From Brevibacillus migulae (GTDB lineage: Bacteria; Bacillota; Bacilli; Brevibacillales; Brevibacillaceae): a DNA stretch of 64,000 nucleotides. Shown in pieces: positions 8,856-17,727 of this stretch (position 1 is the first letter of the stretch; each line of letters starts with the position of its first letter). Location of the stretch: the NCBI RefSeq assembly GCF_004521915.1, contig NZ_SDKD01000006.1, positions 185,800 to 249,799 on the forward strand. Direction: 5' to 3'. Position numbers and translations under genes: made by a program. The notes under the pieces are model-generated. The model was given only the letters and a program-made list of their open reading frames with translations, did no database searches and was not told the origin of the DNA.

Positions 8856-8886
8856 GGTCGTATTGGTCCTTTTGGTCTTTTTGGTC
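8856..8886. promoter_or_regulatory. Four 9-bp tandem GACC repeats, candidate DctR operator
   Basis: On the minus strand GACC recurs four times at exactly 9-base spacing, the units reading close to AAGACCAAA and drifting in the last one. The array ends 6 bases upstream of the dctP -35. The position suits binding of the activator DctR, but no known DctR site was compared. Confidence 0.5.
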
Positions 8887-8914
8887 TTGGAAATGGAATG
8901 AGCTTACGATCGCA

Positions 8915-9967
8915 TCATCGCTGCTCCTGAAGCTGCTTCAGCTGATCCATCAGCTCTTCCCCAATGATTGGTGTAAAACGTGCATACACGGGGCGAAAAG
9001 CCTCCTGCCATCGCAATCGTTCGTCGGGGGTCAGCACATGTACCTGCAAATTCGCACGCTCTGTTAAATAGGCAAGCTGCTGGGCATTCATCTCCGTGGC
9101 TTGCCTGCGATTCCAAGCCGTTGCTTCCGCCATCGCTTCTTCCAGCTTCTGCTGAATGTCTGGCGGGAGACTTTCCCAAAATGATTGGTTGACCATCACC
9201 GCATAACCGAGATACCCATGGTTGCTGATCGTCATGTACTTCTGCCCGATGAACAGCCTTTTGGTAAATATGTTCGATGCAGTATTTTCCTGTCCATCGA
9301 TAGAGCCAGCTTCAATGTTGCGATACACTTCGTTAAAGGCAATAGGCGAAGCGCTGGCCTGCAACACTTGAAACTGCGCCTTCAATACATCACTGCTCAT
9401 GATCCGAAAGCGTTGGCCCGCGAAGTCTTCAGGCGTAATCAACGGATTGCGGCTGCTGGTCATCTGCTTGAATCCATTGCTCCAAAAAGCCATTCCCTTC
9501 AAACCATGCGCCTTTAGCGTCGCAAACAACGTTTTACCGATGCCACCTGCGAATGCCTTATCCACACTCTGTTGATCCAAAAAGGCAAACGGGAGATCCA
9601 GCAGCAGCCAGGAAGAATCCAGTGTCGCAACCTTGGAAAAAGCTGGCGCAATCATTTGAATCTCATTTTGCATGAGTGCATCCATCTCATTATGGTCCGA
9701 GTAAAGGATGCTGTTCGGGTATACCTGCACCTCCACTCTTCCGTCGGTTTTCTCATAAGCCAGCTGGGCAAACTTTTCGGCCGCGAGCCCCTTTGGCGTA
9801 TTTTCCGCCACCACGTGACTAAACTTGATGATAATCCGCTCTCCGAGTCCTTCCTGTTCCACATCATCGGCAAGCCTATTCGTGAATGGATCACTCGGCC
9901 ATACCGTAAGAAACGCCGCCATCGCGCCAAGCAACAGCAACAGTACACTGCTGATCACAGACTTCAT
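8915..9967 (-). CDS. dctB: TRAP-type dicarboxylate-binding protein DctB (sensor accessory)
   Basis: Extracytoplasmic DctP-family solute-binding protein, 350 residues, with an N-terminal signal or anchor (about 1-22). Family features seen: [37 protein letters not shown] and [18 protein letters not shown]. There are no TRAP membrane subunits (DctQ/DctM) nearby. As in B. subtilis, where DctB acts with the DctS kinase to sense dicarboxylates, this protein probably serves signal perception rather than a TRAP transporter. The gene is transcribed away from dctS, sharing the 94-base intergenic region, and its stop lies 139 bases before the dctP start. Confidence 0.88.
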   Translation of the reverse strand: MKSVISSVLLLLLGAMAAFLTVWPSDPFTNRLADDVEQEGLGERIIIKFSHVVAENTPKGLAAEKFAQLAYEKTDGRVEVQVYPNSILYSDHNEMDALMQNEIQMIAPAFSKVATLDSSWLLLDLPFAFLDQQSVDKAFAGGIGKTLFATLKAHGLKGMAFWSNGFKQMTSSRNPLITPEDFAGQRFRIMSSDVLKAQFQVLQASASPIAFNEVYRNIEAGSIDGQENTASNIFTKRLFIGQKYMTISNHGYLGYAVMVNQSFWESLPPDIQQKLEEAMAEATAWNRRQATEMNAQQLAYLTERANLQVHVLTPDERLRWQEAFRPVYARFTPIIGEELMDQLKQLQEQR

Positions 9968-9993
9968 CTTTACACCTGCTTACTTTCTATCTA

Positions 9994-10023
9994 TTGATCT
10001 TCGTCGAAACTTCTCTCTAAAAT
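9994..10023 (+). promoter_or_regulatory. dctS-dctR promoter
   Basis: TTGATC (9994-9999), 18-base spacer and TAAAAT (10018-10023), about 30 bases before the RBS GGAAAGGAAG. Confidence 0.5.
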
Positions 10024-10094
10024 ATAGTAACAACATTCTTTAGCGGAAAGGAAGTACCGACCTGCCCACGCGAATCAAGATTCAATGGAAAATC

Positions 10095-11657
10095 ATGCTG
10101 TTCTCGACGACAATCGTCCTGTTTTCCCTGATGATGGCCGGATTTGTCCATATCGGCAGCCTCATACGCCTGACCGAAGACGATCTGCGCCAAAGGATGC
10201 TGATCACCGCCAGGAGTCTCGCAGAAATTCCGGCCATATCGCAGGGGCTGGAAAATCCGGCCGGAGCCTCGCTGATCCATCCGATCGCCAAAAAGTTTCG
10301 GATTGTCAATAATGTTACCTATATTGTCGTTCTCGATATGAACCGTATTCGTCTGTCTGATCCGCTTGAGCACCGGATCGGCACTCCTTATGATGGGCGG
10401 GAAATCGAATCAGCCTTTGCCGAAAACTCGTATACCGAAAAAGTTCAGGGGGAACTGGGCACAGCGGTTCGCGCGTACGTCCCGGTCATGAACAAGGACC
10501 ACATCCAGGTGGGCGTCGTCATCGTGGGTCATTTGCTTCCAAGCATCTGGGAGCTGCTCATGAATCAGCAGCATAACCTGAGCCTTACCTTTTCCTTTTC
10601 CCTGCTATTCGGGATTTTCGGTTCCTACCAGCTGGCGAAGCATCTGAAGCGGCAGATGTTTAATCTGGAGCCTCATGAAATCGCTCGCATTTTGGAGGAG
10701 CGCACGGCTACTTTTCACGCGATGCATGAGGGGGTCATCGCGATAGACAATCACGAACGGATCACCATCTTCAATGATAAAGCCAAACAGATTTTCCGGG
10801 TGAGCGGCGATGTACTGGGCAAACCGATACGCGAAGTCATTCCCGATACCCGACTGCCGGAAATCTTGGAGCTGCAGCAATCCATCTCGAATCAGGAGCT
10901 GCGCTTTGGCAATACCCTGCTCTGGTCCAACCGCTTTTTGATCAAAGTGAACAACAAACCGGTGGGTGCCATCGCCATGTTCCAGGACCGCACGGAGGTC
11001 GCCCGCATGGCAGAGGAACTGACAGGCGTCAAAGAGTTTGTCGACGCGCTGCGCGTGCAAAACCACGAATATATGAACAAGCTGCATACGATCGCCGGTC
11101 TGCTCCAGCTCGACCAGAAAGAAAAAGCATTGGCGTATCTGTTTGAAGTAAGCGAGGAACAGGAGGAGCTCGCCTCCTTCTTCACAACCCGGATCGCTGA
11201 TACGAGCATCTCCGGCTTGCTGCTCAGCAAGATCCGCCGGGGAAAAGAGCTCGGCATCGATGTGGAGATTGACCGCAACAGCAATCTGGATCGCTTCCCT
11301 GCCCTGATGGATCATCATCATTTTGTGTTGATCCTCGGCAATCTGATTGAAAATGCGTTCGATTCCTTTGCCGGCATCCAGCGCAAGGATAAGCATATCC
11401 ATGTAAGCATGGAGCAGGATGAGGATGTCTGCTCGATATTAGTGGAGGATAATGGATGCGGCATGAATGAAGAAACCTATCAGCGAATGCTGGAAAAAGG
11501 CTTTAGCACCAAGCAGACCCCCAATCGCGGCGTCGGCCTGCACCTCGTGAACCAACTGGTCATCAAGCATCATGGAGAAATGAAATGTGAGACAGAGCCC
11601 GGTATGGGGACGAGCTTTCTGATCACGTTCCCAATGAAAGGTGGTGCGCAGTCATGA
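10095..11657 (+). CDS. dctS: Sensor histidine kinase DctS (CitA/DcuS type)
   Basis: Membrane histidine kinase sensing C4-dicarboxylates. A first helix (residues 1-22) is followed by an extracytoplasmic sensor domain with the CitA-like phrases VLDMNRIRLSDPLEHRIG and FAENSYTEKVQGELG. A second helix (about 158-178) leads to a PAS domain (HEGVIAIDNHERITIFN), a phosphoacceptor region with NHEYMNKLH (His324), and an ATPase domain with NLIENAFD, EDNGCGM and RGVGLHL. The ATG at 10095 has no good RBS. An in-frame CTG at 10062 sits 7 bases after GGAAAGGAAG and would add 11 residues (LPTRIKIQWKI), a typical kinase N-terminus. An in-frame stop at 10041 excludes longer forms. The gene overlaps dctR by 4 bases. 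Confidence 0.92.
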   Translation: MLFSTTIVLFSLMMAGFVHIGSLIRLTEDDLRQRMLITARSLAEIPAISQGLENPAGASLIHPIAKKFRIVNNVTYIVVLDMNRIRLSDPLEHRIGTPYDGREIESAFAENSYTEKVQGELGTAVRAYVPVMNKDHIQVGVVIVGHLLPSIWELLMNQQHNLSLTFSFSLLFGIFGSYQLAKHLKRQMFNLEPHEIARILEERTATFHAMHEGVIAIDNHERITIFNDKAKQIFRVSGDVLGKPIREVIPDTRLPEILELQQSISNQELRFGNTLLWSNRFLIKVNNKPVGAIAMFQDRTEVARMAEELTGVKEFVDALRVQNHEYMNKLHTIAGLLQLDQKEKALAYLFEVSEEQEELASFFTTRIADTSISGLLLSKIRRGKELGIDVEIDRNSNLDRFPALMDHHHFVLILGNLIENAFDSFAGIQRKDKHIHVSMEQDEDVCSILVEDNGCGMNEETYQRMLEKGFSTKQTPNRGVGLHLVNQLVIKHHGEMKCETEPGMGTSFLITFPMKGGAQS

Positions 11658-12355
11658 AAGAACAGCCCTATCGAGTCGTCGTCATCGAGGACGACGCCAT
11701 GGTGCAAGAGATCAACCGGCAATTCATCGATAACGATCCCCGCTTTCAAGTGGTAGGACTGGCAAGCAACGGAGCAGAAGGAATCGAGATGATCGCCCGG
11801 CTGCAGCCGGAATTGGCGGTGATGGACATTTTCATGCCCGCCCTGGACGGGATCGGCACACTGAAACGTCTGCGCAGCGAAGAGAACCCCATCGATGTCA
11901 TCGTTGTTTCTGCTGCGAAAGATCCGGAGACCATCCAGACCATGCTGCGCGGCGGCGTGATCGATTATATTATCAAGCCCTTCAAAATGGACCGCATGAA
12001 GCAAGCGCTCGATAAGTACGTCCAGATGAAAACGCGCTTGCAGCAGGAGCGAAGCATCTCGCAGAAAGAGCTGGATCAATTTTTCCACGGACCGGTTGAA
12101 GCCGAGCCGGTAAAAAAAGAGCAGCTTCCGAAAGGCTTGAACGATATCACCCTGCAGCAAATCGTTCAACAGCTCACGCAAACGGCCGCCTCTTTTTCTG
12201 CCGAAGAAGTGGCGGAAAAAGTAGGAATCGCCCGGGTGACCGCCCGACGATATTTGGAATACCTCGAAAAAATCGGGCAAGTCAAGCGCGATGTCTCCTA
12301 TGGAGGTGTGGGCCGCCCCACGAATCGATATGTTGCAGCTGCCCACCGTCTCTAG
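11654..12355 (+). CDS. dctR: Response regulator DctR (CitB family)
   Basis: Two-component response regulator. The receiver domain (residues 1-125) has the acidic pair ED at 12-13, the phosphoacceptor Asp58 in VMDIFMP and Lys in IIKPF. The C-terminal part (about 165-228) is a winged helix of the CitB/DctR group (AEEVAEKVGIARVTARRYLEYLEK). Its ATG overlaps the dctS stop, giving translational coupling. By analogy with B. subtilis it activates dctP when DctS is stimulated, and the GACC array upstream of the dctP promoter is its likely target. Confidence 0.93.
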   Translation: MKEQPYRVVVIEDDAMVQEINRQFIDNDPRFQVVGLASNGAEGIEMIARLQPELAVMDIFMPALDGIGTLKRLRSEENPIDVIVVSAAKDPETIQTMLRGGVIDYIIKPFKMDRMKQALDKYVQMKTRLQQERSISQKELDQFFHGPVEAEPVKKEQLPKGLNDITLQQIVQQLTQTAASFSAEEVAEKVGIARVTARRYLEYLEKIGQVKRDVSYGGVGRPTNRYVAAAHRL

Positions 12356-12370
12356 GGTGGCTCTTTTTTT
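12343..12370 (+). terminator. Terminator of dctSR
   Basis: CCACC (12343) / GGTGG (12356) stem, followed by a CTCTTTTTTT tract. Confidence 0.75.
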
Positions 12371-12448
12371 GTGTCTTTTCGGTCGATATAGTTCTGCAAG
12401 CAGATGGATACAATAGGGAAAACCATTGCTGCAAGGAGCTTGTCCAAC

Positions 12449-14008
12449 ATGATACATAGAGTTTTGCCATTGATCCTTCCGATACTCCTGCTCTTTCTCG
12501 CTGCCTATCTGCTGATTTCGACAGGAGCTTTCCATTGGCAGGACAGCGCCGTTCGGACCACTGCCTCTCCCGCAAAACGAAAAGTGATTATCCTGCTGGT
12601 GGATTCCTTGATCGCGGAGTCGCTCGAACAGCTCGTGCGGCGTCATGAAGTACCTGCTCTCGCCTTTCTCTTGCAAAAAGGAGCCTATCGCCGCGACATG
12701 ATCAGCTCGTTCCCCACTATGTCTGTAACCATTGACAGCACGCTCTTGACCGGCACATATGCTGACCAGCATCGGATCCCTGGTTTGCTTTGGTTTCACC
12801 CTGATGAACAGCGCACGGTCGATTACGGAGACGGCTTGCGCGTGGTCTGGAAGCCAGGTCCCTTTCAATGGCTTTCCGACAGCTTTTATCGGTTGAACCA
12901 GCAGCATTTATCGAAGCAGACCCCCACGCTGCACGAGGAGCTGGCCGCCAGAGGATATACAAGCGCTTCTATCAATGGCCTGTTATTTCGCGGACCGCGT
13001 ACCCATCATTTCGGGATAAAAGCGGTCACGAGCCTAAAAGTCCAAGGCCCCGACCTGCTGGCTCTTGGCGGCGTGGCAAAAATAACCAAGCAGGCTTTGC
13101 CCGACGGACCGTTTCGCTCCATGGGCATGAATAACGACTATACGGCGCAAAGCCTGATCGCGCTGGTAAAGGAAAAACGTCTGCCGGATGTCACCCTGGC
13201 TTATTTTCCGGATATGGACGGAGAGCTGCATAAGCACGGTCCCGCCTCTCTGGAAGGCGTACGAAAACTGGATCAGCAGCTGCAGTCCATCCTGAATGCT
13301 TTTGGAAGCTGGGAGGAAGCACTGGATCGCCATGTCTTCATCCTTACCGGCGACAGCGGCGTCACAGCGACCCACGCGTCCAAGGAGGCGGCACTCATCG
13401 ATATGGAACAGCTTCTTTCCGGACTTTCATTTTATCGGTTGGGAACACAGAAGAAACCGGAGAATGATGTCGCGGTCGCCGTCAATGGCCGGATGAGCTA
13501 TGTCTACGCGCTGTCCGAGCGGGTGTCGATCCAGATGTTCATTGATCGTCTGGCACCCGAGAAACGCATCGACCTGATCGCATGGAAAGACCAGGAGTGG
13601 ATCCATGTGCTGCGCGACGGCAAACAGCTGAGCTATCGGACTGGCGGCAAAGAGCTCGATGAATTTAACCAGCGCTGGGAGCTTCGCGGAGATCGGGATG
13701 TGCTGAAGCTGGAAGCTCGCAAGGAAGACGGAAAATGGTTCTCCACTGCCTATCCGGATGGTCTGCGCCGCTTGCACAGCGCCCTCCACTCCCATCCCGG
13801 GCGGTTTTTGATCTGTACGGCACTGCCTGGATCGGAATTTGCGGCAGATGGCGCCCCCAACCATCCCGGTGGCGGCAACCACGGCTCACTCGACGCCAGC
13901 GATTCCTTTTTTCCCTTCGCCGTCGCCACGAATGGGCCAATCCCGGAGCCGCCCCGACGAGTCGTGGACGTAAAAGCATACATTCTTTCCCTGCTTACGG
14001 GAACATAA
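12449..14008 (+). CDS. Membrane-anchored alkaline phosphatase superfamily phosphodiesterase
   Basis: Type I phosphodiesterase / nucleotide pyrophosphatase family (PF01663-like), anchored outside the membrane by one N-terminal helix (about residues 5-25). Metal-site landmarks in order: VIILLVDS, the nucleophile region TMSVTIDSTLLTG, YFPDMDGELHKHG, LTGDSGVT and NHGSLDASD. The start was moved from the upstream ATG (12404) to 12449, which follows the RBS AAGGAGC by 8 bases and gives a normal membrane anchor. The natural substrate (nucleotide, lipid head group or teichoic acid) cannot be told. It stands alone downstream of the dctSR terminator. Confidence 0.85.
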   Translation: MIHRVLPLILPILLLFLAAYLLISTGAFHWQDSAVRTTASPAKRKVIILLVDSLIAESLEQLVRRHEVPALAFLLQKGAYRRDMISSFPTMSVTIDSTLLTGTYADQHRIPGLLWFHPDEQRTVDYGDGLRVVWKPGPFQWLSDSFYRLNQQHLSKQTPTLHEELAARGYTSASINGLLFRGPRTHHFGIKAVTSLKVQGPDLLALGGVAKITKQALPDGPFRSMGMNNDYTAQSLIALVKEKRLPDVTLAYFPDMDGELHKHGPASLEGVRKLDQQLQSILNAFGSWEEALDRHVFILTGDSGVTATHASKEAALIDMEQLLSGLSFYRLGTQKKPENDVAVAVNGRMSYVYALSERVSIQMFIDRLAPEKRIDLIAWKDQEWIHVLRDGKQLSYRTGGKELDEFNQRWELRGDRDVLKLEARKEDGKWFSTAYPDGLRRLHSALHSHPGRFLICTALPGSEFAADGAPNHPGGGNHGSLDASDSFFPFAVATNGPIPEPPRRVVDVKAYILSLLTGT

Positions 14009-14111
14009 GCGGCCAAGAATCAACCTGAAGGAGGATTTACGGCTTTTTCCCATCCCTTTACTGTAGAAAGCGAGTGATCTATCCCATACCGGATCGTGAG
14101 GTGATCAATGG

Positions 14112-14462
14112 ATGAAAAAATGGAGCCGTACCCTGCTTGCTTCCGTCATGGCGCTTTGTCTGGCACTCCCGCTGTCTGCGCATGCGAATACGGAGCCACC
14201 CGATTTGACTCGGGCGAAGCAGAAGCAAGAGGAAAAAAAGAAGGACGAAGCAAATGGTGTCCCCGATGACTTACAAGCGTTTTTAGAAGACCTTCACAAG
14301 CGAAAAGCCGAGAAAAAAATCACACAGGAAGAATTCATGGACGAGCTGCTCGAATGGCTATTAAGCCACTCTGAATCGCCTGCAGACCGTGACAAACGGG
14401 ACAGTGACAAGATCAACGACCAGACAAAGCCGACACTTCCTCCGAACCTCAAGCGTAACTAA
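14112..14462 (+). CDS. Small secreted charged protein of unknown function
   Basis: A 116-residue protein with a clear signal peptide (MKKWSRTLLASV..., cleavage near AHA-NT). The mature part is highly charged, rich in Lys and Glu with a probable helical stretch (residues 35-90, KQKQEEKKKDE, then LHKRKAEKKITQEEF). I do not recognise a family. An RBS (GTGAGGTG) precedes the ATG, and a strong terminator follows, so it is a single-gene unit. The 103 bases before it contain an isolated GAAGGAGG without a following start codon. Confidence 0.65.
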   Translation: MKKWSRTLLASVMALCLALPLSAHANTEPPDLTRAKQKQEEKKKDEANGVPDDLQAFLEDLHKRKAEKKITQEEFMDELLEWLLSHSESPADRDKRDSDKINDQTKPTLPPNLKRN

Positions 14463-14507
14463 GGCGCGACTTGAGGCGACCCGGGTCACAGTCGCACAGA
14501 TCAAAAA

Positions 14508-14540
14508 GGAACGTTTCCACGCGAAACGTTCCTTTTTTTT
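14508..14540 (+). terminator. Strong terminator after the small secreted protein
   Basis: Perfect 10-bp stem GGAACGTTTC / GAAACGTTCC, 5-base loop, then eight T. Confidence 0.9.
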
Positions 14541-14570
14541 CCACGTCCGATAAAAAAAGGGGGTATTGTC

Positions 14571-16127
14571 ATGTATACAAAATGGGCTACGGGAACACTG
14601 GCTCTAACATTTTTTCTCACTGGCTGCGGTCACCAACAGGATGCACCTCAGGCCGGCCAAGCGAACAACCAGCCTGCCGCTGCACAAAGCTCAGACCGCT
14701 CCGGGACGATAACTGAAGCACATTCTGCTCCTGCTCCCAGAAGGGAAACGGAAAATATCGCCGGCTATGCCCTGCAAAAACCAGCACCAAGCCGACAGCC
14801 TGACGCTTTCTTTGAGAATTATGGCACCAACCCGTTTATCGCTACGGAGGATGATCATCTGTCCACCTTTGCCGTCGATGTCGATACTGGCTCTTATACA
14901 GTCGTACGCAACTATATCCACGAAGGCACCCTTCCCCCGGAAGAAGCGATACGTGTAGAAGAATTCATCAATTATTTCCCTGCCCCTTATCCCGCACCGA
15001 CCAAAGGCACTTTTGCCATCCACACAGATGGTGCACCCTCCCCCTTCGGCAAAGGCTACGATCTCCTGAGAATCGGGATCAAAGGCAAAGAAATTCCTGT
15101 AACGAAACGCAAAGCCGCCCATCTCGTTTTTGTGATCGATGTGTCCGGCTCCATGAACGAGGAAAATCGGTTAGGCCTTGTGAAAAAGAGCCTGCGTGTG
15201 CTGGTCAATCAACTGACCGAAGACGACCAAGTAGGGATTGTCGTATATGGCTCCGAGGGCAGACGAGTGTTAGAGCCAACGTCCGTTGCCAAAAAGGAAA
15301 AGATATTGCAAGTGATTGACGAACTCGATTCGGAAGGCTCGACCAACGCCGAAGAAGGATTGCAGCTCGGCTATGCAATGGCGGCGGAAGCATTTGATGA
15401 AGAAGCCACCAACCGTGTCATTCTTTGCTCGGATGGTGTGGCCAATGTCGGCGAGACTGGACCCGACGGCATCCTGCGGACGATCGAGCAATATGCGAGC
15501 CGCGGCATTTTTCTCAGCACGTTTGGGTTTGGCATGGACACCTACAACGATGTGTTGATGGAGCAGCTTGCCGATAAGGGGGATGGCACCTACGCGTATA
15601 TCGACAGCTTTTCAGAAGCCCGCCGCATCTTTACCGAGACGCTTACCGGCACCTTGCAGACCATCGCCAAGGATGCAAAGATCCAGGTTGAATTTGATCC
15701 GCAAAAAGTGGATCGCTATCGGCTGATTGGGTACGAAAACCGGGATGTGCGGGATGAGGATTTTCGGAATGATCAGGTAGACGGCGGCGAGGTCGGCGCT
15801 GGCCATACGGTAACCGCCCTTTACGAGGTCAAACGGAAAAACCCTTCCGATGACAGCCTGGGAGTGGTCCGCCTTCGTTATCAGCTTCCTGATTCCGGAA
15901 AGGTACAGGAGCTTCAGCAGCCGCTCCATTTGTCGCAGCAGCTGCCGCGAGATGTCCAGTTTTTAGCCGCCGTGGCCGAATATGGAGAGATCATGCGGAA
16001 AAGCTATTGGGCGAAAGATAGCTCCTTGCACGAGGTGCTATCCGTTGCGGAAGCCTCCGCACAAGGGGAAGAGCAATTGGAATTCGTTCGCTTGGTGAAA
16101 GACAGCATATCATTGGCGGGAGAATAG
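14571..16127 (+). CDS. von Willebrand factor A domain lipoprotein (YfbK-like)
   Basis: Lipoprotein of 518 residues: signal with lipobox LTGC (lipidated Cys near residue 19), a low-complexity linker rich in Ala, Gln and Pro, a vWF_A N-terminal region (DDHLSTFAVDVDTGSYTVVRNYI), the vWA domain with an intact metal-ion-dependent adhesion site D190-V-S192-G-S194, and a C-terminal DUF3520-type beta domain. vWA proteins bind protein ligands through the metal site. The role of this subfamily is not established. An RBS (AAGGGGG) precedes the ATG. No operon partner (such as a MoxR ATPase) is present. Confidence 0.88.
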   Translation: MYTKWATGTLALTFFLTGCGHQQDAPQAGQANNQPAAAQSSDRSGTITEAHSAPAPRRETENIAGYALQKPAPSRQPDAFFENYGTNPFIATEDDHLSTFAVDVDTGSYTVVRNYIHEGTLPPEEAIRVEEFINYFPAPYPAPTKGTFAIHTDGAPSPFGKGYDLLRIGIKGKEIPVTKRKAAHLVFVIDVSGSMNEENRLGLVKKSLRVLVNQLTEDDQVGIVVYGSEGRRVLEPTSVAKKEKILQVIDELDSEGSTNAEEGLQLGYAMAAEAFDEEATNRVILCSDGVANVGETGPDGILRTIEQYASRGIFLSTFGFGMDTYNDVLMEQLADKGDGTYAYIDSFSEARRIFTETLTGTLQTIAKDAKIQVEFDPQKVDRYRLIGYENRDVRDEDFRNDQVDGGEVGAGHTVTALYEVKRKNPSDDSLGVVRLRYQLPDSGKVQELQQPLHLSQQLPRDVQFLAAVAEYGEIMRKSYWAKDSSLHEVLSVAEASAQGEEQLEFVRLVKDSISLAGE

Positions 16128-16175
16128 CGAAGAAAACGTAGCTATGCAAAGCATTTGCCAATGCATTCGCTGACC

Positions 16176-16586
16176 TTAGTTCACCGGACATTTGGTTTGC
16201 AATTCGTGCCCGCGCAAGAATCTGGGCAAAAACCATAACGGATAAAGGAGCAAATATAGATTGGGAATCCACCATGCCGGATCAAAATCCCCTGCGAATG
16301 TCCAAAAAGCGATCGCCTGAAGCCCCGAGCAAAAGGTGAGCACGAGCGAAACCAACGCAAGCGGCTGCCAGCTTTTCCTGCCTTTTCGATACGCATACAA
16401 GCTCGCCAAGCCTGTAATCGAAATGAGCAGATCAAGCGGAAGAAAAGAGAGATTCCATGCGATCAAATTAGGATCTCTATAATCTTGATAAAGGTACTCC
16501 GGTGGGATCAACCCCAAAAAAGTTACTGTCCAATAAAGAAGAAAGCCGATATCGGTAAACCAGAAAAATGCTTGCAAGCCTTTCAT
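16176..16586 (-). CDS. yvaD: YvaD-family membrane protein
   Basis: A 136-residue protein with four hydrophobic segments, matching the DUF5360/YvaD family in length and in phrases such as DLLISITGLASLYAYRKG and DFDPAWWIPNLYLLLYP. It overlaps the SMR transporter gene by 4 bases, and that gene overlaps a TetR regulator. The same order yvaD-yvaE-yvaF is found in B. subtilis, which supports the name. Function unknown. Its fixed linkage to a small multidrug transporter suggests an accessory role in efflux. Confidence 0.82.
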   Translation of the reverse strand: MKGLQAFFWFTDIGFLLYWTVTFLGLIPPEYLYQDYRDPNLIAWNLSFLPLDLLISITGLASLYAYRKGRKSWQPLALVSLVLTFCSGLQAIAFWTFAGDFDPAWWIPNLYLLLYPLWFLPRFLRGHELQTKCPVN

Positions 16587-16978
16587 AAGCCCTCACCATC
16601 TCCAAGCGAAGCCGCGGAAGGCGACTGCTCCTGCACCGCCTTCCCGGCAGCTTCGCCGTGCGCTCCGCTGTTGAGATTGAGCAGCACGCATCCGACGATG
16701 ATCAGCCCGATGGCAATTCCCTTTTGCCAAGTGATCTGATCATGAAAAAAAACAAATCCGATCACCGCGATCAATGCTGTTCCGATACCCGACCAGACTG
16801 CATACGCCGTCCCGACTTCCAGCTGTTTCAGCGCAAGGCTGAGTGAGCCGAGGCTTCCCAGATAAAAGACGATCATCAGCACGGTGGGAATCGGCTTGCT
16901 CATCCCTTGCGAGAGCTTCATACTAGTCGTCCCGGCAACCTCCAGACAGATCGCCATCATCATGTAGATCCAGCTCAT
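16583..16978 (-). CDS. yvaE: Small multidrug resistance (SMR) transporter YvaE
   Basis: Four-helix proton-coupled exporter of the SMR/EmrE family, which works as a dimer. The essential membrane Glu13 of EmrE type is present (ICLEVAGTTSMKLS), as is the helix 3 signature GTAYAVWSGIGTALI. The core ends near residue 105. About 25 further residues (AHGEAAGKAVQEQSPS...) form a polar tail longer than usual for SMR proteins. Its start overlaps the stop of the TetR gene by 4 bases, and its stop overlaps the yvaD start, so translation of all three is coupled. Confidence 0.92.
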   Translation of the reverse strand: MSWIYMMMAICLEVAGTTSMKLSQGMSKPIPTVLMIVFYLGSLGSLSLALKQLEVGTAYAVWSGIGTALIAVIGFVFFHDQITWQKGIAIGLIIVGCVLLNLNSGAHGEAAGKAVQEQSPSAASLGDGEGL

Positions 16979-17553
16979 TTTTGCTGCTCCTCCCCTTTTG
17001 CTTCCGATAGTAACCCCGATAATAAAATGTCTATGATCGCATCCAGCGCCTGGCTGACAGTCATCTCGTTTGTCACTGCGGACGGATTATTGACAATCTG
17101 CTCAAATGCACCGATATACATGTGAATGAAAACAGGTATCTGTATCCGACGAAAATGTCCTTGCTCCATCCCCGCTTCCATCAACTCCTGTATCTCCTCC
17201 CAGCCGAACTGCATGCACTGCTCCACCAATGCCCACTGCGCCGGGTAATATCGCTTCAGCTCATGCCAGACACGCAGATTGGTCAGTCCGTACGTCGCGG
17301 GCATGTTTGCCAAAAGCATGCGGATCTTCTCCACCAGATCAAGATCCGTCCGAGCTGCAATCAGCGTATGCTTCTCCATGATGTGATTGACCACTGCACG
17401 AATGATATGTTCGATTAATGCTTCTTTGGATACAAAGAAGCTGTACAACGTTTTCGTGCTTATTCCAGCTGCTTTAGCCAGATCGCTCATGGTGAACTTG
17501 AGTCCTTTTGCCTGGATTTCCTTTTCCGCCACTGCAATGATTCGTGCCTCCAT
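16975..17553 (-). CDS. yvaF: TetR-family regulator YvaF
   Basis: TetR/AcrR regulator of 192 residues. The DNA-binding helix-turn-helix (residues about 20-45, FTMSDLAKAAGISTKTLYSFF) is followed by a ligand-binding helical domain. As first gene of the yvaFED operon it probably represses its own promoter until a toxic compound binds. A 9-bp inverted repeat lies directly after the -10 element and is the obvious operator. An RBS (GGAGG) precedes the ATG. Confidence 0.9.
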   Translation of the reverse strand: MEARIIAVAEKEIQAKGLKFTMSDLAKAAGISTKTLYSFFVSKEALIEHIIRAVVNHIMEKHTLIAARTDLDLVEKIRMLLANMPATYGLTNLRVWHELKRYYPAQWALVEQCMQFGWEEIQELMEAGMEQGHFRRIQIPVFIHMYIGAFEQIVNNPSAVTNEMTVSQALDAIIDILLSGLLSEAKGEEQQK

Positions 17554-17579
17554 CGGTAACCTCCAACAAACGAAAACTC

Positions 17580-17607
17580 GGAAAATATTTCGTTTTTTAT
17601 ATTTTCC
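17580..17607. promoter_or_regulatory. Candidate YvaF operator
   Basis: Perfect inverted repeat GGAAAATAT (17580-17588) / ATATTTTCC (17599-17607) with a 10-base spacer, placed directly downstream of the -10 of the yvaF promoter. Its position and symmetry fit a TetR-dimer site. Confidence 0.55.
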
Positions 17608-17637
17608 ACATTACTTGTCCATTCACTTTTTTGTCAA
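17608..17637 (-). promoter_or_regulatory. yvaFED promoter
   Basis: Minus-strand TTGACA (perfect -35, 17632-17637), 18-base spacer, TAATGT (17608-17613). Confidence 0.5.
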
Positions 17638-17727
17638 TGATCTCCAAGTATATTTTTTAAAAAAACGGTAATAAATTCGCTCCTGATCCGTCCAATCTAT
17701 GAGTAAGTTTGTTTAGGAGGGAATCCT

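Noticed and set aside
8856..8886. Tandem GACC units as a CRISPR-like array
   Set aside because: Period of only 9 bases without spacers. It is placed as an operator array at the dctP promoter.
11570..12907. Minus-strand ORF of 445 codons
   Set aside because: Antisense to dctS, dctR and the phosphodiesterase gene, all of which have clear domains.
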